Below, piece by piece: positions 43,800 through 52,193 of a stretch of DNA of 52,193 nucleotides. Location of the stretch: positions 1-52,193 of the forward strand of contig NCGK01000015.1 in the NCBI GenBank assembly GCA_002281735.1. The letters are read 5' to 3'. The notes under the pieces are model-generated. The model was not told where the DNA came from. It ran no database searches and saw only the letters and a program-made list of their open reading frames with translations. The stretch's first letter is position 1, and each line of letters starts with the position of its first letter. The position numbers and the translations under genes were made by a program. The stretch comes from Gammaproteobacteria bacterium 28-57-27. Lineage in GTDB: Bacteria > Pseudomonadota > Gammaproteobacteria > Halothiobacillales > Halothiobacillaceae.

Positions 43800-45578
43800 A
43801 TGCGTACTCATTATTGCGGACTCGTCAACGAACAACTCGACGGTCAGACCGTTATCCTCACTGGCTGGGCGAATCGCCGCCGCGACCATGGCGGAGTGAT
43901 TTTTATCGACCTGCGTGACCGTGAAGGCATTGTGCAAGTGGTGTTCGACCCGGATCGTGCCGAAACTTTCGCTCTGGCCGAGCAGGTGCGCAACGAGTTT
44001 GTGCTGCGCGTGACCGCTCGTGTGCGCCCGCGTCCGGCGGGTACTGAAAACGCTAACCTGATTAGCGGCAAGATTGAATTGCTCGGTCTGGAGCTGGAGA
44101 TTCTGAATCGTTCCGAGCCGCTGCCGTTCCTGCTGGATGATGACAACGTGGGTGAAGATACTCGCCTGCGTTATCGCTTCCTTGACCTGCGCCGCCCGGA
44201 GATGCAGGCCAAGTTGCGTTTGCGTGCCAAGGTGTCGCATTTCCTGCGCCAACACCTTGAAAGCAATGGCTTCCTTGATCTGGAAACCCCGATGCTCACC
44301 CGTGCCACACCGGAAGGTGCGCGCGACTACTTGGTGCCGAGCCGCACCCATCCCGGCGAGTTCTTCGCCCTGCCGCAGTCACCGCAGTTATTCAAGCAAT
44401 TGCTGATGATTTCCGGCTTTGATCGTTACTACCAGATCACCAAATGCTTCCGCGACGAAGACCTGCGTGCCGACCGCCAGCCCGAGTTCACCCAGGTGGA
44501 CATCGAAGCCAGCTTTATGCGCGAAGATGATTTCATGACCCTGATTGAGGTCATGATGCGCGACCTGTTCCGCGAAGTGCTGGAAGTCGCCTTCCCCGAC
44601 CCGTTGCCACGCATGACTTGGCACGAGGCCATGCGTCGTTATGGTTCCGACAAGCCTGACTTGCGCATCGCGTTGGAGATGGTGGACGTGGCCGACCTGA
44701 TGGCGGGTGTCGAATTCAAGGTGTTTGCCGGCCCCGCCAGCGACCCGGAAGGCCGCATTGCCGCCCTGCGTGTGCCTAATGGCGGTGCTATGCCGCGCTC
44801 GCAGATCGACGATTACACCAAATATGTGTCGATTTTCGGTGCCAAGGGTCTGGCCTATATCAAGGTCAATGACATGGCCGCCGGACGCGAAGGCCTGCAA
44901 TCGCCGATCCTCAAATTCCTGCCGGATGAAGCGGTCAACGGCATTCTGGCGCGCACCGGCGCGCAAGATGGTGATTTGATTTTCTTCGGTGCCGACAAGG
45001 CTCGTGTCGTTAATGACGCGCTCGGCAACCTGCGCGTGAAAATCGGCCATGATCTCGGTCTGGTCGAGCACGGCTGGAAGCCGCTGTGGGTGGTTGATTT
45101 CCCCATGTTCGAGTGGGACGACAAGAGCAACCGCTGGGTGGCGCTGCATCATCCTTTCACCTCGCCCAAATTGGAACAGCTTGATTTGCTGGATAGCAAC
45201 CCCGGCGAGTGTTTGTCGCGCGCCTATGATTTTGTACTTAACGGCGTGGAAATTGGTGGCGGTTCGATTCGTATCCACCAGGAAGCGGTGCAGAGCAAGG
45301 TGTTCAAGCTGCTCGGTATCAGCGACGAAGAGGCGCAGGAGAAATTCGGCTTCCTGCTCAACGCGCTCAAATTCGGCGCACCGCCGCACGGCGGTTTGGC
45401 CTTTGGCCTCGACCGCTTGGTCATGCTGATGAGCGGCGCAAGCTCGATTCGTGAAGTGATTGCTTTCCCGAAAACCCAGACGGCAGCTTGTCCGCTGACC
45501 CAGGCACCGGGCGAAGTGGATGAAAAGCAGTTGCGCGAGTTGTCGATTCGGGTGAGAAAGCCGGTCGTCGAAGGGTGA
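43800..45578 (+). CDS. aspS: Aspartyl-tRNA synthetase, probably non-discriminating
   Basis: A 592-residue bacterial-type class IIb synthetase. The anticodon-binding OB fold starts [10 protein letters not shown]. Motif 2 is [19 protein letters not shown] and motif 3 is [18 protein letters not shown] insertion domain is present. In Pseudomonas a His in the OB fold (HRRRDHGG) goes with charging of both tRNA-Asp and tRNA-Asn. The same residue is H30 here (NRRRDHGG), whereas the E. coli enzyme has Leu. This suggests the GatCAB route to Asn-tRNA, by homology only. Confidence 0.96.
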   Translation: MRTHYCGLVNEQLDGQTVILTGWANRRRDHGGVIFIDLRDREGIVQVVFDPDRAETFALAEQVRNEFVLRVTARVRPRPAGTENANLISGKIELLGLELEILNRSEPLPFLLDDDNVGEDTRLRYRFLDLRRPEMQAKLRLRAKVSHFLRQHLESNGFLDLETPMLTRATPEGARDYLVPSRTHPGEFFALPQSPQLFKQLLMISGFDRYYQITKCFRDEDLRADRQPEFTQVDIEASFMREDDFMTLIEVMMRDLFREVLEVAFPDPLPRMTWHEAMRRYGSDKPDLRIALEMVDVADLMAGVEFKVFAGPASDPEGRIAALRVPNGGAMPRSQIDDYTKYVSIFGAKGLAYIKVNDMAAGREGLQSPILKFLPDEAVNGILARTGAQDGDLIFFGADKARVVNDALGNLRVKIGHDLGLVEHGWKPLWVVDFPMFEWDDKSNRWVALHHPFTSPKLEQLDLLDSNPGECLSRAYDFVLNGVEIGGGSIRIHQEAVQSKVFKLLGISDEEAQEKFGFLLNALKFGAPPHGGLAFGLDRLVMLMSGASSIREVIAFPKTQTAACPLTQAPGEVDEKQLRELSIRVRKPVVEG

Positions 45579-45579
45579 T

Positions 45580-45658
45580 TTTTAGCCACAGAGGACACAG
45601 AGCTCACAGAGGCTAACGTATGTATTCACTCTGTGTCCTCTGTGCTCTCGGTGGCTAT
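45580..45658. repeat. TTAGCCACAGAG palindromic repeat, copy 4
   Basis: TTTAGCCACAGAGGACACAG pairs with CTCTGTGTCCTCTGTGC and GGTGGCTA across a short middle. This is the most compact of the four copies. It starts directly after the aspS stop codon and may act as its transcript end, though no T run is present. Confidence 0.75.
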
Positions 45659-45690
45659 ATTTCATTTCAATCAACGGCTGAGGTTCTGCT

Positions 45691-46773
45691 ATGACCGATC
45701 TGTCCACTGAAATTCCCCGTTTGCGTGATGCCGTGATTCAACGTCTGGTCGCGCAAGCGCCCCAACCCGCGCCGCTCACGCCTGAGCAGCGCGAGGCTTT
45801 GCGCGAGCGCATCAAGGCGGAGTTGAAAGCGCGCGATGCAGTGCTGGTGGTGCATTTCTACGTCGATGCAGAATTACAAAAACTGGCCGAGGAAACCGGC
45901 GGCCGGGTATCTGATTCGCTGGATATGGCCGACTTCGGTAGCCGTCATGCCGCCAAAACCCTAGTGGTGGTTGGCGTGCGCTTTATGGGCGAAACGGCCA
46001 AGATTCTCAGTCCGGAAAAAACCGTATTGATGCCGACTTTGGGAGCGGAATGCTCGCTTGATCTGGGCTGTCCGGCGGATGAGTTCGCCGCGTTTTGCGA
46101 GCAGCACTCCGAGCGCACGGTGGTGGTGTATGCCAATACTTCGGCGGCGGTGAAGGCACGGGCAGACTGGGTGGTGACCTCCAGCAACGCGCTGGCCATC
46201 GTCAATCACCTTAAAGCCAAGGGCGAAAAAATCCTGTGGGCGCCGGATCGGCATCTTGGGCGCTACATTCAGGAACAAACCGACGCCGATATGCTGTTGT
46301 GGCAAGGTGAATGCGTGGTGCACGATGAGTTTTCCGCCGAGGGGTTGCGCGAGCTGATGCGCGAACACCCCGAGGCCGAAGTGCTGGTGCATCCCGAATC
46401 GCCCAAGGGCGTGGTCGAACTGGCGCAGTATGTTGGCTCGACTTCGCAGCTCATCAAGGCAGCGAGCCAGTCGCAGGCAGCGACCTTGATTGTGGCGACC
46501 GATCGCGGCATTTTTTACAAGATGCAGCAGGCCGCGCCGGGCAAAACACTAATCGCCGCGCCGACGCTAAATCGCGGGACATGCAGCGTATGCGCGCATT
46601 GCCCGTGGATGGCGATGAATGGCTTGCAAAACCTGCTGGACGCGCTGGAGCATCCTGCCGGGCATGAAATCGGGGTGGATGCGAGCATCATTGAACGTGC
46701 GCGTCTGCCGATTGACCGTATGCTGGCGCTTTCGCGTGAATTGGGCATTGTGGCGGGCAAACCCAAGGACTGA
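45691..46773 (+). CDS. nadA: Quinolinate synthase A
   Basis: A 360-residue Fe-S enzyme that condenses iminoaspartate with DHAP to quinolinate in NAD synthesis. The cluster cysteines are C121 in TLGAECSLD, one in [12 protein letters not shown], and one in the [13 protein letters not shown] region. The substrate motifs [13 protein letters not shown] and [11 protein letters not shown] are present. It is the long form with an N-terminal helical lead. It is followed after 24 bases by yebC, so it may lead the yebC-ruvC-ruvA transcript. Confidence 0.95.
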   Translation: MTDLSTEIPRLRDAVIQRLVAQAPQPAPLTPEQREALRERIKAELKARDAVLVVHFYVDAELQKLAEETGGRVSDSLDMADFGSRHAAKTLVVVGVRFMGETAKILSPEKTVLMPTLGAECSLDLGCPADEFAAFCEQHSERTVVVYANTSAAVKARADWVVTSSNALAIVNHLKAKGEKILWAPDRHLGRYIQEQTDADMLLWQGECVVHDEFSAEGLRELMREHPEAEVLVHPESPKGVVELAQYVGSTSQLIKAASQSQAATLIVATDRGIFYKMQQAAPGKTLIAAPTLNRGTCSVCAHCPWMAMNGLQNLLDALEHPAGHEIGVDASIIERARLPIDRMLALSRELGIVAGKPKD

Positions 46774-46797
46774 ACATTTTGAATCATCGAGGTTGTC

Positions 46798-47544
46798 ATG
46801 GCTGGACACAGTAAATGGGCGAATATCAAGCATCGTAAAGATCGCCAGGATAAAAAACGCTCTAAAATCTGGACGAAAATCATCCGCGAAATCACCGTGG
46901 CGGCGCGTGCCGGGCAGAGCGCCAACCCGGCGGAAAATCCGCGTTTGCGTTTGGCGTGGGATAAGGCGCTGGGCGCGAATATGACCAAGGACACCATGGA
47001 GCGCGCCGCCAAGCGCGGCGTGGGCGCGGGTGAGGGCGACAATTACGAGGAGCTGACCTACGAAGGCTACGGCCCCGGCGGCGTGGCGGTGTTTGTCGAG
47101 TGCGTGACTGACAACAAGGTGCGTACGGTGGCCGAAGTGCGCCATGCCTTCAGTAAAAACGGCGGCAATATGGGCACCGATGGCTCGGTGGCCTATTTGT
47201 TCAGCAAGCTCGGCGCGCTGCTGTATGCCCCGGGCTGTGACGAGGATGCGATGATGGAAGCCGCGCTGGAACTGGGCGCGGATGATGTGGTGGTGGATGA
47301 GGACGGCTCCATCGAAGTGCTGACCTCGCCGGAAAGCTTCCAGTCTGTACTGGATGGTATGAAGGCCAAGGGCTTTGTGCCGGAAGAGGCGGAAATCACC
47401 ATGCGCGCCAGCACCTCCGCGCCCGTGGAAGGCGAAGTGGCGGAAAAGCTGGTCAAGATGATCGACATGCTGGAAGACCTGGACGACGTGCAAGCGGTGT
47501 ATCACAACGCCGAATTGCTGGACGAGGCGTTGAGCGAGGAGTGA
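46798..47544 (+). CDS. yebC: YebC/PmpR family regulator / translation factor
   Basis: A 248-residue protein with the family start [20 protein letters not shown], the middle motif [19 protein letters not shown] and [18 protein letters not shown]. YebC proteins were described as transcriptional regulators and later linked to relieving ribosome stalling at proline stretches. Its stop overlaps the GTG start of ruvC by four bases. The yebC-ruvC-ruvA order is the classical one. Confidence 0.95.
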   Translation: MAGHSKWANIKHRKDRQDKKRSKIWTKIIREITVAARAGQSANPAENPRLRLAWDKALGANMTKDTMERAAKRGVGAGEGDNYEELTYEGYGPGGVAVFVECVTDNKVRTVAEVRHAFSKNGGNMGTDGSVAYLFSKLGALLYAPGCDEDAMMEAALELGADDVVVDEDGSIEVLTSPESFQSVLDGMKAKGFVPEEAEITMRASTSAPVEGEVAEKLVKMIDMLEDLDDVQAVYHNAELLDEALSEE

Positions 47545-48179
47545 GCATTAAGCCGGGGCTGCGCATCCTGGGCATCGACCCCGGCTCGGTCACAGCGGGT
47601 GCTGCGCTGATTGAAAAGCAAGGCCGTGACTACGTTTGCCTGCATTTAGAAAGCCTTAAATTGTCGCAGCAAGGCAGCTTTCACCAGCGCCTTGGCGAAG
47701 TATTTAGCCGCATTAGCGGCCTGATCGAAACCTATCAACCGCATGAATTCGCCATCGAGCAGATTTTCATGTTTCGCAGCCCTGATTCTTCGCTCAAACT
47801 CGCCCAGGCACGCGGCGCGGCGATTGCGGCGGCGGTGGTCAAAGGCTTGCCCGTGGCCGAATACATGCCCGCCGAAGTGAAAAAAGCCGTGGTTGGCACC
47901 GGGCGAGCGGATAAAGTGCAGGTGCAACACATGGTCAAACGCCTGCTTAATCTGGAACAAGACCCGCCCGCCGATGGCGCGGATGCCGCCGCCGTCGCCT
48001 TGTGCCATGCCTATCGGCGCAGCTCGCTCATCGTGGCGCAAGGCGAAGGCTTGCCGCCCGCCAAGGCCGAATTGCTGCGCCAACTGGCACAATCACGTCA
48101 CCGCTCGCGCAGCGGGCAAGATGCCTGGACGGAACTCGCCATGCGGCGCGCGCGCCAACCCAAAGGAGACAAAGCATGA
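47541..48179 (+). CDS. ruvC: Holliday junction resolvase RuvC, long C-terminus
   Basis: A 212-residue dimeric endonuclease. The catalytic acids are in [23 protein letters not shown] and [13 protein letters not shown]. The core matches the usual 165-175 residues. About 40 extra residues follow, rich in Arg, Gln and Lys ([20 protein letters not shown]), and might add DNA contacts. It starts at GTG inside the yebC stop. Its TGA overlaps the ruvA ATG, with a strong AAAGGAG site before it. Confidence 0.94.
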   Translation: MSIKPGLRILGIDPGSVTAGAALIEKQGRDYVCLHLESLKLSQQGSFHQRLGEVFSRISGLIETYQPHEFAIEQIFMFRSPDSSLKLAQARGAAIAAAVVKGLPVAEYMPAEVKKAVVGTGRADKVQVQHMVKRLLNLEQDPPADGADAAAVALCHAYRRSSLIVAQGEGLPPAKAELLRQLAQSRHRSRSGQDAWTELAMRRARQPKGDKA

Positions 48180-48769
48180 TTGGACGCTTGAAAGGCACAC
48201 TGGCGAGCAAACAACCGCCCTGGCTGCTGGTCGATGTCAATGGCGTGGGCTATGAAGTCGAAGCACCCATGTCCAGCATTTACGATTTGCCCGCTACTGG
48301 GCAAGAAGTCACCCTGCTGATTCATACCGTGGTGCGTGAAGATGCCTTCCTGTTGTATGGCTTTCTGCGCGAAACCGAACGCAGCCTGTTCCGCAACCTG
48401 CTCAAAATCAGTGGCGTGGGTGCCAAATTGGCACTGGCCATCCTCTCCGGCATGAGCGCGCAGGAGTTTGCCGACGCCGTGCAGCGCAATGATGTTTCAA
48501 CACTTATTCGACTGCCGGGCATCGGGCGCAAAACCGCCGAGCGCCTGATTATCGAAATGCGTGATCGCTTGGGCGGGCTGGAAGGCGCAAGCCTACCGGG
48601 GACAACCACTGTGGCAGGGCGCGGTGCAATGGACGAAGCCATTACCGCATTGGAGTCCCTAGGCTACAAACCCGTCGAAGCCACCCGCATGGCGCGCGCC
48701 GTGCCGAACGCGGACGGGTTGGAAGCGGGCGAGATCATACGTGCTGCACTCAGGCAGGCGGTGAAGTGA
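48176..48769 (+). CDS. ruvA: Holliday junction DNA helicase subunit RuvA
   Basis: A 197-residue protein that binds four-way junctions and recruits RuvB. The N-terminal OB domain begins [13 protein letters not shown]. Two helix-hairpin-helix motifs follow (LLKISGVGAKLALAILSGM and LIRLPGIGRKTAERLIIEM). The C-terminal domain III (AITALESLGYKPVEATRM) contacts RuvB. The frame is open for 58 codons upstream inside ruvC, but the ATGA overlap and ribosome site fix this start. ruvB should follow. Here it is displaced by about 1.6 kb. Confidence 0.96.
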   Translation: MIGRLKGTLASKQPPWLLVDVNGVGYEVEAPMSSIYDLPATGQEVTLLIHTVVREDAFLLYGFLRETERSLFRNLLKISGVGAKLALAILSGMSAQEFADAVQRNDVSTLIRLPGIGRKTAERLIIEMRDRLGGLEGASLPGTTTVAGRGAMDEAITALESLGYKPVEATRMARAVPNADGLEAGEIIRAALRQAVK

Positions 48770-48770
48770 A

Positions 48771-49205
48771 GTGAGCTGCTTAGATATGGATGAACGACGA
48801 GAGCGTGCATTCACTCGTGTCGCATGGGTCTTGCGGGATTTTTGGGAGTGTCATCGAAGTGGACACACCCGAATCTTTGATCTATTGATGCACCATGATC
48901 AAGACCTCATCTACATGGGTCGCTCCGTAAATGGAGGCGGTCATAGAGAGCATTTGGTCCCATGTGTCGTGTTGGTTAACCAAGCATTTCATATGTACGA
49001 ACATGGTTTGGAGTTAAGTGAGGTCGCTTCTTTGATGAGAAAGTACTTGCGAGTTGCAGACATCACTAAAGAGGAGGCGCGGCATTTGGATTACGATTGC
49101 AAAATGAAAACCAGAATGCCGTCAGGTTGGAGCTTTGAAACTGGGGCGGTGACCGCTCGCCTGGATTTGGCAGGAATCAAGCTTGTGCATGATGGTCAAG
49201 CTTGA
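48771..49205 (+). CDS. Uncharacterised protein inserted in the ruv locus
   Basis: A 144-residue soluble protein I do not recognise. It is rich in His, Arg and Met. The segment GGGHREHLVPCVVLVNQAF has an HxxH-like and Pro-Cys pattern that might bind metal. Other parts are LRDFWECHRSGHTRIFDLLM and YDCKMKTRMPSGWSFETG. It starts at a GTG two bases after the ruvA stop. An ATG five codons in is an alternative. Its base composition looks less GC-rich than that of its neighbours. With the ruvB fragment and Fic gene downstream, it is probably part of an acquired block. Confidence 0.6.
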   Translation: MSCLDMDERRERAFTRVAWVLRDFWECHRSGHTRIFDLLMHHDQDLIYMGRSVNGGGHREHLVPCVVLVNQAFHMYEHGLELSEVASLMRKYLRVADITKEEARHLDYDCKMKTRMPSGWSFETGAVTARLDLAGIKLVHDGQA

Positions 49206-49220
49206 TAGATGAGCAAATAG

Positions 49221-49346
49221 ATGAACGAAGAGCGCCTTGTCACCGCCTCCGCCGAACGCGGCGAGGAGACCATTGACCGCGCCGCCATCCGCCCGCGCAC
49301 GCTGGCAGACTGCATTGGTCAGTCTGCCGTGCATTGCGAGCCATAA
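49221..49346 (+). pseudogene. Divergent 5' fragment of ruvB
   Basis: A 41-codon frame beginning MNEERLVTASAERGEETIDR and continuing with RPRTLADCIGQSAV before a stop. It aligns with the start of the intact RuvB downstream ([32 protein letters not shown]). The two DNA stretches look roughly 70% identical by eye, so it is a divergent relative and not a fresh duplicate. The similarity ends just before the Fic start codon. It could still be translated as a short peptide, but with no ATPase core it cannot act as RuvB. Confidence 0.8.
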
Positions 49347-49350
49347 CCGC

Positions 49351-50358
49351 ATGACATCCAAACAGCCACCCTTCACCATCACCCCGTTGATCCTCAATCG
49401 CGTTGCGCAAATCAGCGAGGCGGTAGGTCGTTTGGGTGTTCTGTCCGAGGTGTCTCGTGATTTGCGGCTACGGCGCATCAACCGTGTCCGCACCATCCAC
49501 GGTTCGCTGGCCATTGAGGGCAACACCCTGAGCGAAGCGCAGATCACTGCGATTCTGGAGGGCAAGCGAGTGATTGCCCCGCCCCGCGAGGTGCTGGAGG
49601 TGAAAAACGCTCTGGCCGCTTACGACCGGTTCGACACCTGGATACCCGAGGCGGAAAAGGATCTGCTGGAGGCGCATCGAATTCTGATGTCCGGCCTGAT
49701 CGACGAGGCAGGGCTGTATCGGCATGGCGGCGTGGGGGTGATGGCGGGAAGCCAAGTGATTCACATGGCTCCGCCCGCCGACCGGGTGCCGCATCTGATG
49801 GCGGACTTGCTGGGCTGGCTGACGCGAACCGATGTGCATCCACTGGTCGCCAGTTCGGTTTTTCATTATGAGTTCGAGTTCATCCACCCCTTCGCTGACG
49901 GCAACGGCCGCATGGGGCGGCTGTGGCAAAGCCTGATTCTGGCGCATTGGAATCCGTTGTTCGCGGATGTGCCGGTGGAAAGCCTAGTGTTTGCGCATCA
50001 GGCGGCGTATTACGCCGCCTTGCAGGAAAGCACACGCCAGGCCGATTCCGCGCCGTTTGTCGAGTTCATGCTAGGGGTGATTTTGGAGGCGGTGATGGCG
50101 GGAGCCCCCCAAGTCGAGCCTCAAGTTACCCCCCAAGTTGTGAGCTTGCTTAAGGTGTTACAAGGGGCGATGAGCCGTGATGCGCTGCAACAATCGCTTG
50201 GCTTGCGCGACCGTAAGTCGTTTCAGGCACGTTACCTCAAGCCTGCGCTCGAAGCGGGCTTGATCGAGATGACGCTGCCCGACAAGCCGAACAGCCGTTT
50301 GCAGCAATATCGGCTGACGGATGTGGGGCGTGGCTGGCTTCTGGGTGCGCAAGGCTGA
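49351..50358 (+). CDS. Fic family protein (predicted AMP-transferase, class II inhibitory motif)
   Basis: A 335-residue protein predicted to transfer AMP from ATP to target proteins. The Fic motif is HPFADGNGRMGR with catalytic H179 and last Arg R190, complete. An inhibitory helix motif S52-x3-E56-G57 lies N-terminal (SLAIEGN), which classes it as self-inhibited. The C-terminal third is a winged-helix-like region after a QVEPQVTPQV linker. I start at MTSKQPPF, just after the ruvB fragment. The frame opens earlier inside that fragment. The target is unknown. No separate antitoxin gene is needed with this type. Confidence 0.92.
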   Translation: MTSKQPPFTITPLILNRVAQISEAVGRLGVLSEVSRDLRLRRINRVRTIHGSLAIEGNTLSEAQITAILEGKRVIAPPREVLEVKNALAAYDRFDTWIPEAEKDLLEAHRILMSGLIDEAGLYRHGGVGVMAGSQVIHMAPPADRVPHLMADLLGWLTRTDVHPLVASSVFHYEFEFIHPFADGNGRMGRLWQSLILAHWNPLFADVPVESLVFAHQAAYYAALQESTRQADSAPFVEFMLGVILEAVMAGAPQVEPQVTPQVVSLLKVLQGAMSRDALQQSLGLRDRKSFQARYLKPALEAGLIEMTLPDKPNSRLQQYRLTDVGRGWLLGAQG

Positions 50359-50397
50359 ACGCGGTACGATGTTCCCAACAAGATATTTGAACAGCCC

Positions 50398-51447
50398 ATG
50401 AACCAAGATCGCCTTATCACCCCTTCCGCCAATCAAGCCGAAGAAGCGATTGACCGCGCTATCCGTCCGCGCACGCTGGCGGATTACATCGGACAGCCCG
50501 CCGTGCGCGAGCAGCTGGAAATCTTTATTCCCGCCGCGCGTGCGCGTGGCGAGGCGCTGGATCATCTGTTGATTTTCGGTCCGCCGGGGCTGGGTAAAAC
50601 AACCCTCGCGCACATTATTGCCAATGAAATGGGCGTGGCGCTGCGCCAGACTTCGGGGCCGGTGTTGGAGCGTCCGGGCGATCTGGCGGCCTTGCTGACC
50701 AATCTTGAAGAAGGCGATGTGCTGTTTATCGACGAGATTCATCGTCTCTCCCCGGTAGTGGAGGAAATCCTCTATCCGGCCATGGAGGATTATCAGCTCG
50801 ACATTATGATCGGCGAAGGGCCGGCAGCGCGTTCGATCAAGCTGGATTTGCCGCCGTTTACCCTGGTGGGGGCAACCACGCGCGCGGGGATGTTGACCAA
50901 TCCGCTACGCGACCGCTTCGGCATTACCCAGCGCCTGGAGTTTTATGGCATTGAGGATTTGGCGACGATTGTGCGGCGTTCGGCGCGTTTGCTGGGGGTG
51001 TCGATGCAGGAGGCGGGGGCGCTGGAGATTGCGCGCCGGGCGCGTGGCACGCCACGTATTGCCAACCGTTTGCTGCGCCGGGTGCGCGATTATGCCGAGG
51101 TCAAGGCCAATGGGGTGATTACCGATGCGGTGGCGGATGCGGCATTGAATATGCTCAAGGTCGATGCGCTGGGGCTGGATCATCAGGATCATCGTTTGTT
51201 GCGCACCTTGATTGAAAAATTTGAAGGTGGACCCGCAGGATTGGATAATCTGGCGGCGGCGATTGGTGAGGCGCGCGATACGATTGAAGACGTGTTGGAG
51301 CCGTATTTAATGCAGCAAGGTTTTCTGATGCGCACCCCGCGCGGGCGCATGGCCACGCCGCTGGCGTATCGGCATTTTGGGCTGAAACCGCCGAAGCGTA
51401 CCGAGGTTATACAAGCCGAATTGCTGGATTTTGATGCCGATGAGTGA
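50398..51447 (+). CDS. ruvB: Holliday junction DNA helicase motor RuvB
   Basis: A 349-residue AAA+ ATPase that drives branch migration with RuvA. Walker A is [14 protein letters not shown], Walker B is [12 protein letters not shown], sensor 1 is [12 protein letters not shown] with the RuvA-contacting hairpin nearby, and the arginine finger region is LRDRFGI. The C-terminal winged helix ends with [16 protein letters not shown]. The protein looks complete and functional. The preceding 39 bases after Fic may contain its own weak promoter. Its stop overlaps ybgC by eight bases. Confidence 0.97.
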   Translation: MNQDRLITPSANQAEEAIDRAIRPRTLADYIGQPAVREQLEIFIPAARARGEALDHLLIFGPPGLGKTTLAHIIANEMGVALRQTSGPVLERPGDLAALLTNLEEGDVLFIDEIHRLSPVVEEILYPAMEDYQLDIMIGEGPAARSIKLDLPPFTLVGATTRAGMLTNPLRDRFGITQRLEFYGIEDLATIVRRSARLLGVSMQEAGALEIARRARGTPRIANRLLRRVRDYAEVKANGVITDAVADAALNMLKVDALGLDHQDHRLLRTLIEKFEGGPAGLDNLAAAIGEARDTIEDVLEPYLMQQGFLMRTPRGRMATPLAYRHFGLKPPKRTEVIQAELLDFDADE

Positions 51448-51844
51448 ATTTTATTGGCCGGTGCGCGTCTATTACGAGGACACGGATGCGGGTGGGGTGG
51501 TGTTTTACGCCAATTACCTCAAATTTTTCGAGCGTGCACGCACTGAAATGTTACGTAAGCACAATATAAATCAGCAAGAACTGCTTGAAACAACAGGCCT
51601 TATGTTCGTGGTACGCCGCGTGCATGTAGAATACCGCCTGCCTGCGCGGTTGGATGAGTTGCTGGACATAAGTGCCAAGCCTCGTTTGCAGGGGCGGGCA
51701 CGCTTGGTTTTTGAGCAAGAAGCCCGCCGTGCCTGCGATCAGCAGCTTTTGTGTCGCGCAGAAGCAGAAATTGTTTGTGTGGCTGCCGGCAATATGCGTC
51801 CGCAGCCTTTACCTAAAGAAATCCTGGAGATTGTAAGCTCGTGA
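51440..51844 (+). CDS. ybgC: YbgC-type acyl-CoA thioesterase of the Tol-Pal operon
   Basis: A 134-residue hot-dog-fold thioesterase. The N-terminal motif [20 protein letters not shown] holds the catalytic Asp and the conserved Tyr and His-equivalent region of the family. [15 protein letters not shown] follows. It is the usual first gene of the tol-pal cluster, and tolQ follows with a four-base overlap. I start at [10 protein letters not shown] inside ruvB. Earlier ATG and TTG codons in frame add at most three residues. Confidence 0.94.
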   Translation: MSEFYWPVRVYYEDTDAGGVVFYANYLKFFERARTEMLRKHNINQQELLETTGLMFVVRRVHVEYRLPARLDELLDISAKPRLQGRARLVFEQEARRACDQQLLCRAEAEIVCVAAGNMRPQPLPKEILEIVSS

Positions 51845-52193
51845 ATCCTGCCACCCCACTTCCCACGCCTGCGCCGAATATGTCGATATTGGGTCTGATT
51901 GGCGATGCAAGCCTGTTGGTGCAAGGCGTGATGCTGCTCCTTTTGATGGCGTCCATCGTGTCGTGGATGATTATTTTTCATAAGGCAGGGCAGATGAAAC
52001 GTGCGCGTCAAGAGATTGATGTGTTCGAGGCGCGCTTTTGGTCGGGCGTGAATCTGTCCGAGTTTTACAGCCAGCTTACGCATGATGAAAAACCGCGCGT
52101 AGGCATGGCTTCCTTGTTTGAGGCCGGTTTCCGCGAGTTTGCGCGCTTGCGTCGTCAGGATGCACAGCATGATCCGGCGATGTTGTTGGAAGG
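51841..52193 (+). CDS. tolQ: TolQ, Tol-Pal proton channel subunit (5' part)
   Basis: The first 117 codons of TolQ, cut by the window edge. It starts at GTG overlapping the ybgC stop (GTGA). After a Pro-rich lead, MSILGLIGDASLLVQGVMLL begins the first membrane segment, which continues MASIVSWMIIFHKAG. A cytosolic stretch follows (DVFEARFWSGVNLSEFYSQL, GFREFARLRRQD), as in TolQ of E. coli. It helps power outer-membrane constriction with TolR and TolA. The rest of the tol operon should lie to the right. Confidence 0.93.
   Translation, partial: MNPATPLPTPAPNMSILGLIGDASLLVQGVMLLLLMASIVSWMIIFHKAGQMKRARQEIDVFEARFWSGVNLSEFYSQLTHDEKPRVGMASLFEAGFREFARLRRQDAQHDPAMLLE

Noticed and set aside
44388..45389. 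333-codon open frame opposite aspS
   Set aside because: It mirrors the aspS codons on the other strand, has low-complexity composition and no recognisable domain. It is a GC-driven shadow.
46567..47505. 312-codon minus-strand frame across nadA and yebC
   Set aside because: It spans two well-identified genes on the plus strand, is His-rich without motifs, and has no ribosome site.
48002..48175. 58-codon N-terminal extension of RuvA
   Set aside because: RuvA proteins begin MIGRLKG. The ATGA overlap with ruvC and a strong AAAGGAG site fix the later start.

Overview
The window reads as chromosomal DNA of a gammaproteobacterium. Support comes from gene order and protein type: ileS-lspA-fkpB-ispH, DUF502-aspS, yebC-ruvC-ruvA-ruvB-ybgC-tolQ, mutY-yggX, rdgB-hemW, and a Pseudomonas-like SiaABCD relay. 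The species cannot be fixed from sequence alone. Almost all of it is coding. The gaps are rich in palindromic repeats. I see no tRNA, rRNA, CRISPR array or complete insertion sequence.

Layout. 1-6.9 kb: a CusA/CzcA-type RND metal efflux operon (end of an outer-membrane component, adaptor, pump, DUF3240 protein), then an OmpR-type regulator and sensor kinase. 7.1-7.6 kb: a RelB/YafQ toxin-antitoxin pair. 7.7-10.9 kb: murJ-ribF-mtgA (lipid II flippase, flavin cofactor synthesis, peptidoglycan glycosyltransferase). 11.1-20.9 kb: mostly single or paired housekeeping genes (PsiE-like membrane protein, small lipoprotein, 5'-3' exonuclease, malic enzyme, secreted nuclease, type-B ribosomal proteins L31 and L36, hemW-rdgB, a mutarotase with a lone CBM48 protein, moaD, mutY-yggX).

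21.0-24.4 kb: a SiaABCD-like partner-switching relay ending in a diguanylate cyclase. Its phosphatase carries a cytosolic CBS-pair sensor. bolA lies upstream. 24.7-30.1 kb: a His-rich glycine-zipper protein, recQ-yaiI, a lone Aer-like PAS protein and pilB. 30.4-35.6 kb: ileS-lspA-fkpB-ispH, with a DUF4160/DUF2442 pair inserted after ileS. 36.1-41.9 kb: a five-gene minus-strand cluster built round a TelA-family protein, with two membrane-anchored solute-binding-like proteins (one fused to a VWA domain), an XpaC-like membrane protein and a YgjP-type metallopeptidase. This is the best candidate for an undescribed envelope system here.

42.0-52.2 kb: an SDR oxidoreductase, DUF502-aspS, nadA, yebC-ruvC-ruvA, then an interruption of the ruv locus (unknown gene, a divergent 41-codon ruvB 5' fragment, a Fic protein), then ruvB-ybgC-tolQ. 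tolQ runs off the end. The ruvB remnant beside an intact ruvB suggests that the Fic block arrived by recombination with foreign ruv DNA.

Three toxin-like or mobile small modules (relB-yafQ, DUF4160-DUF2442, Fic) sit next to or inside core operons. Non-coding repeats include four TTAGCCACAGAG palindromes, three chains of adjacent hairpins, a 106-bp MITE-like element and a nested palindrome of about 300 bp.
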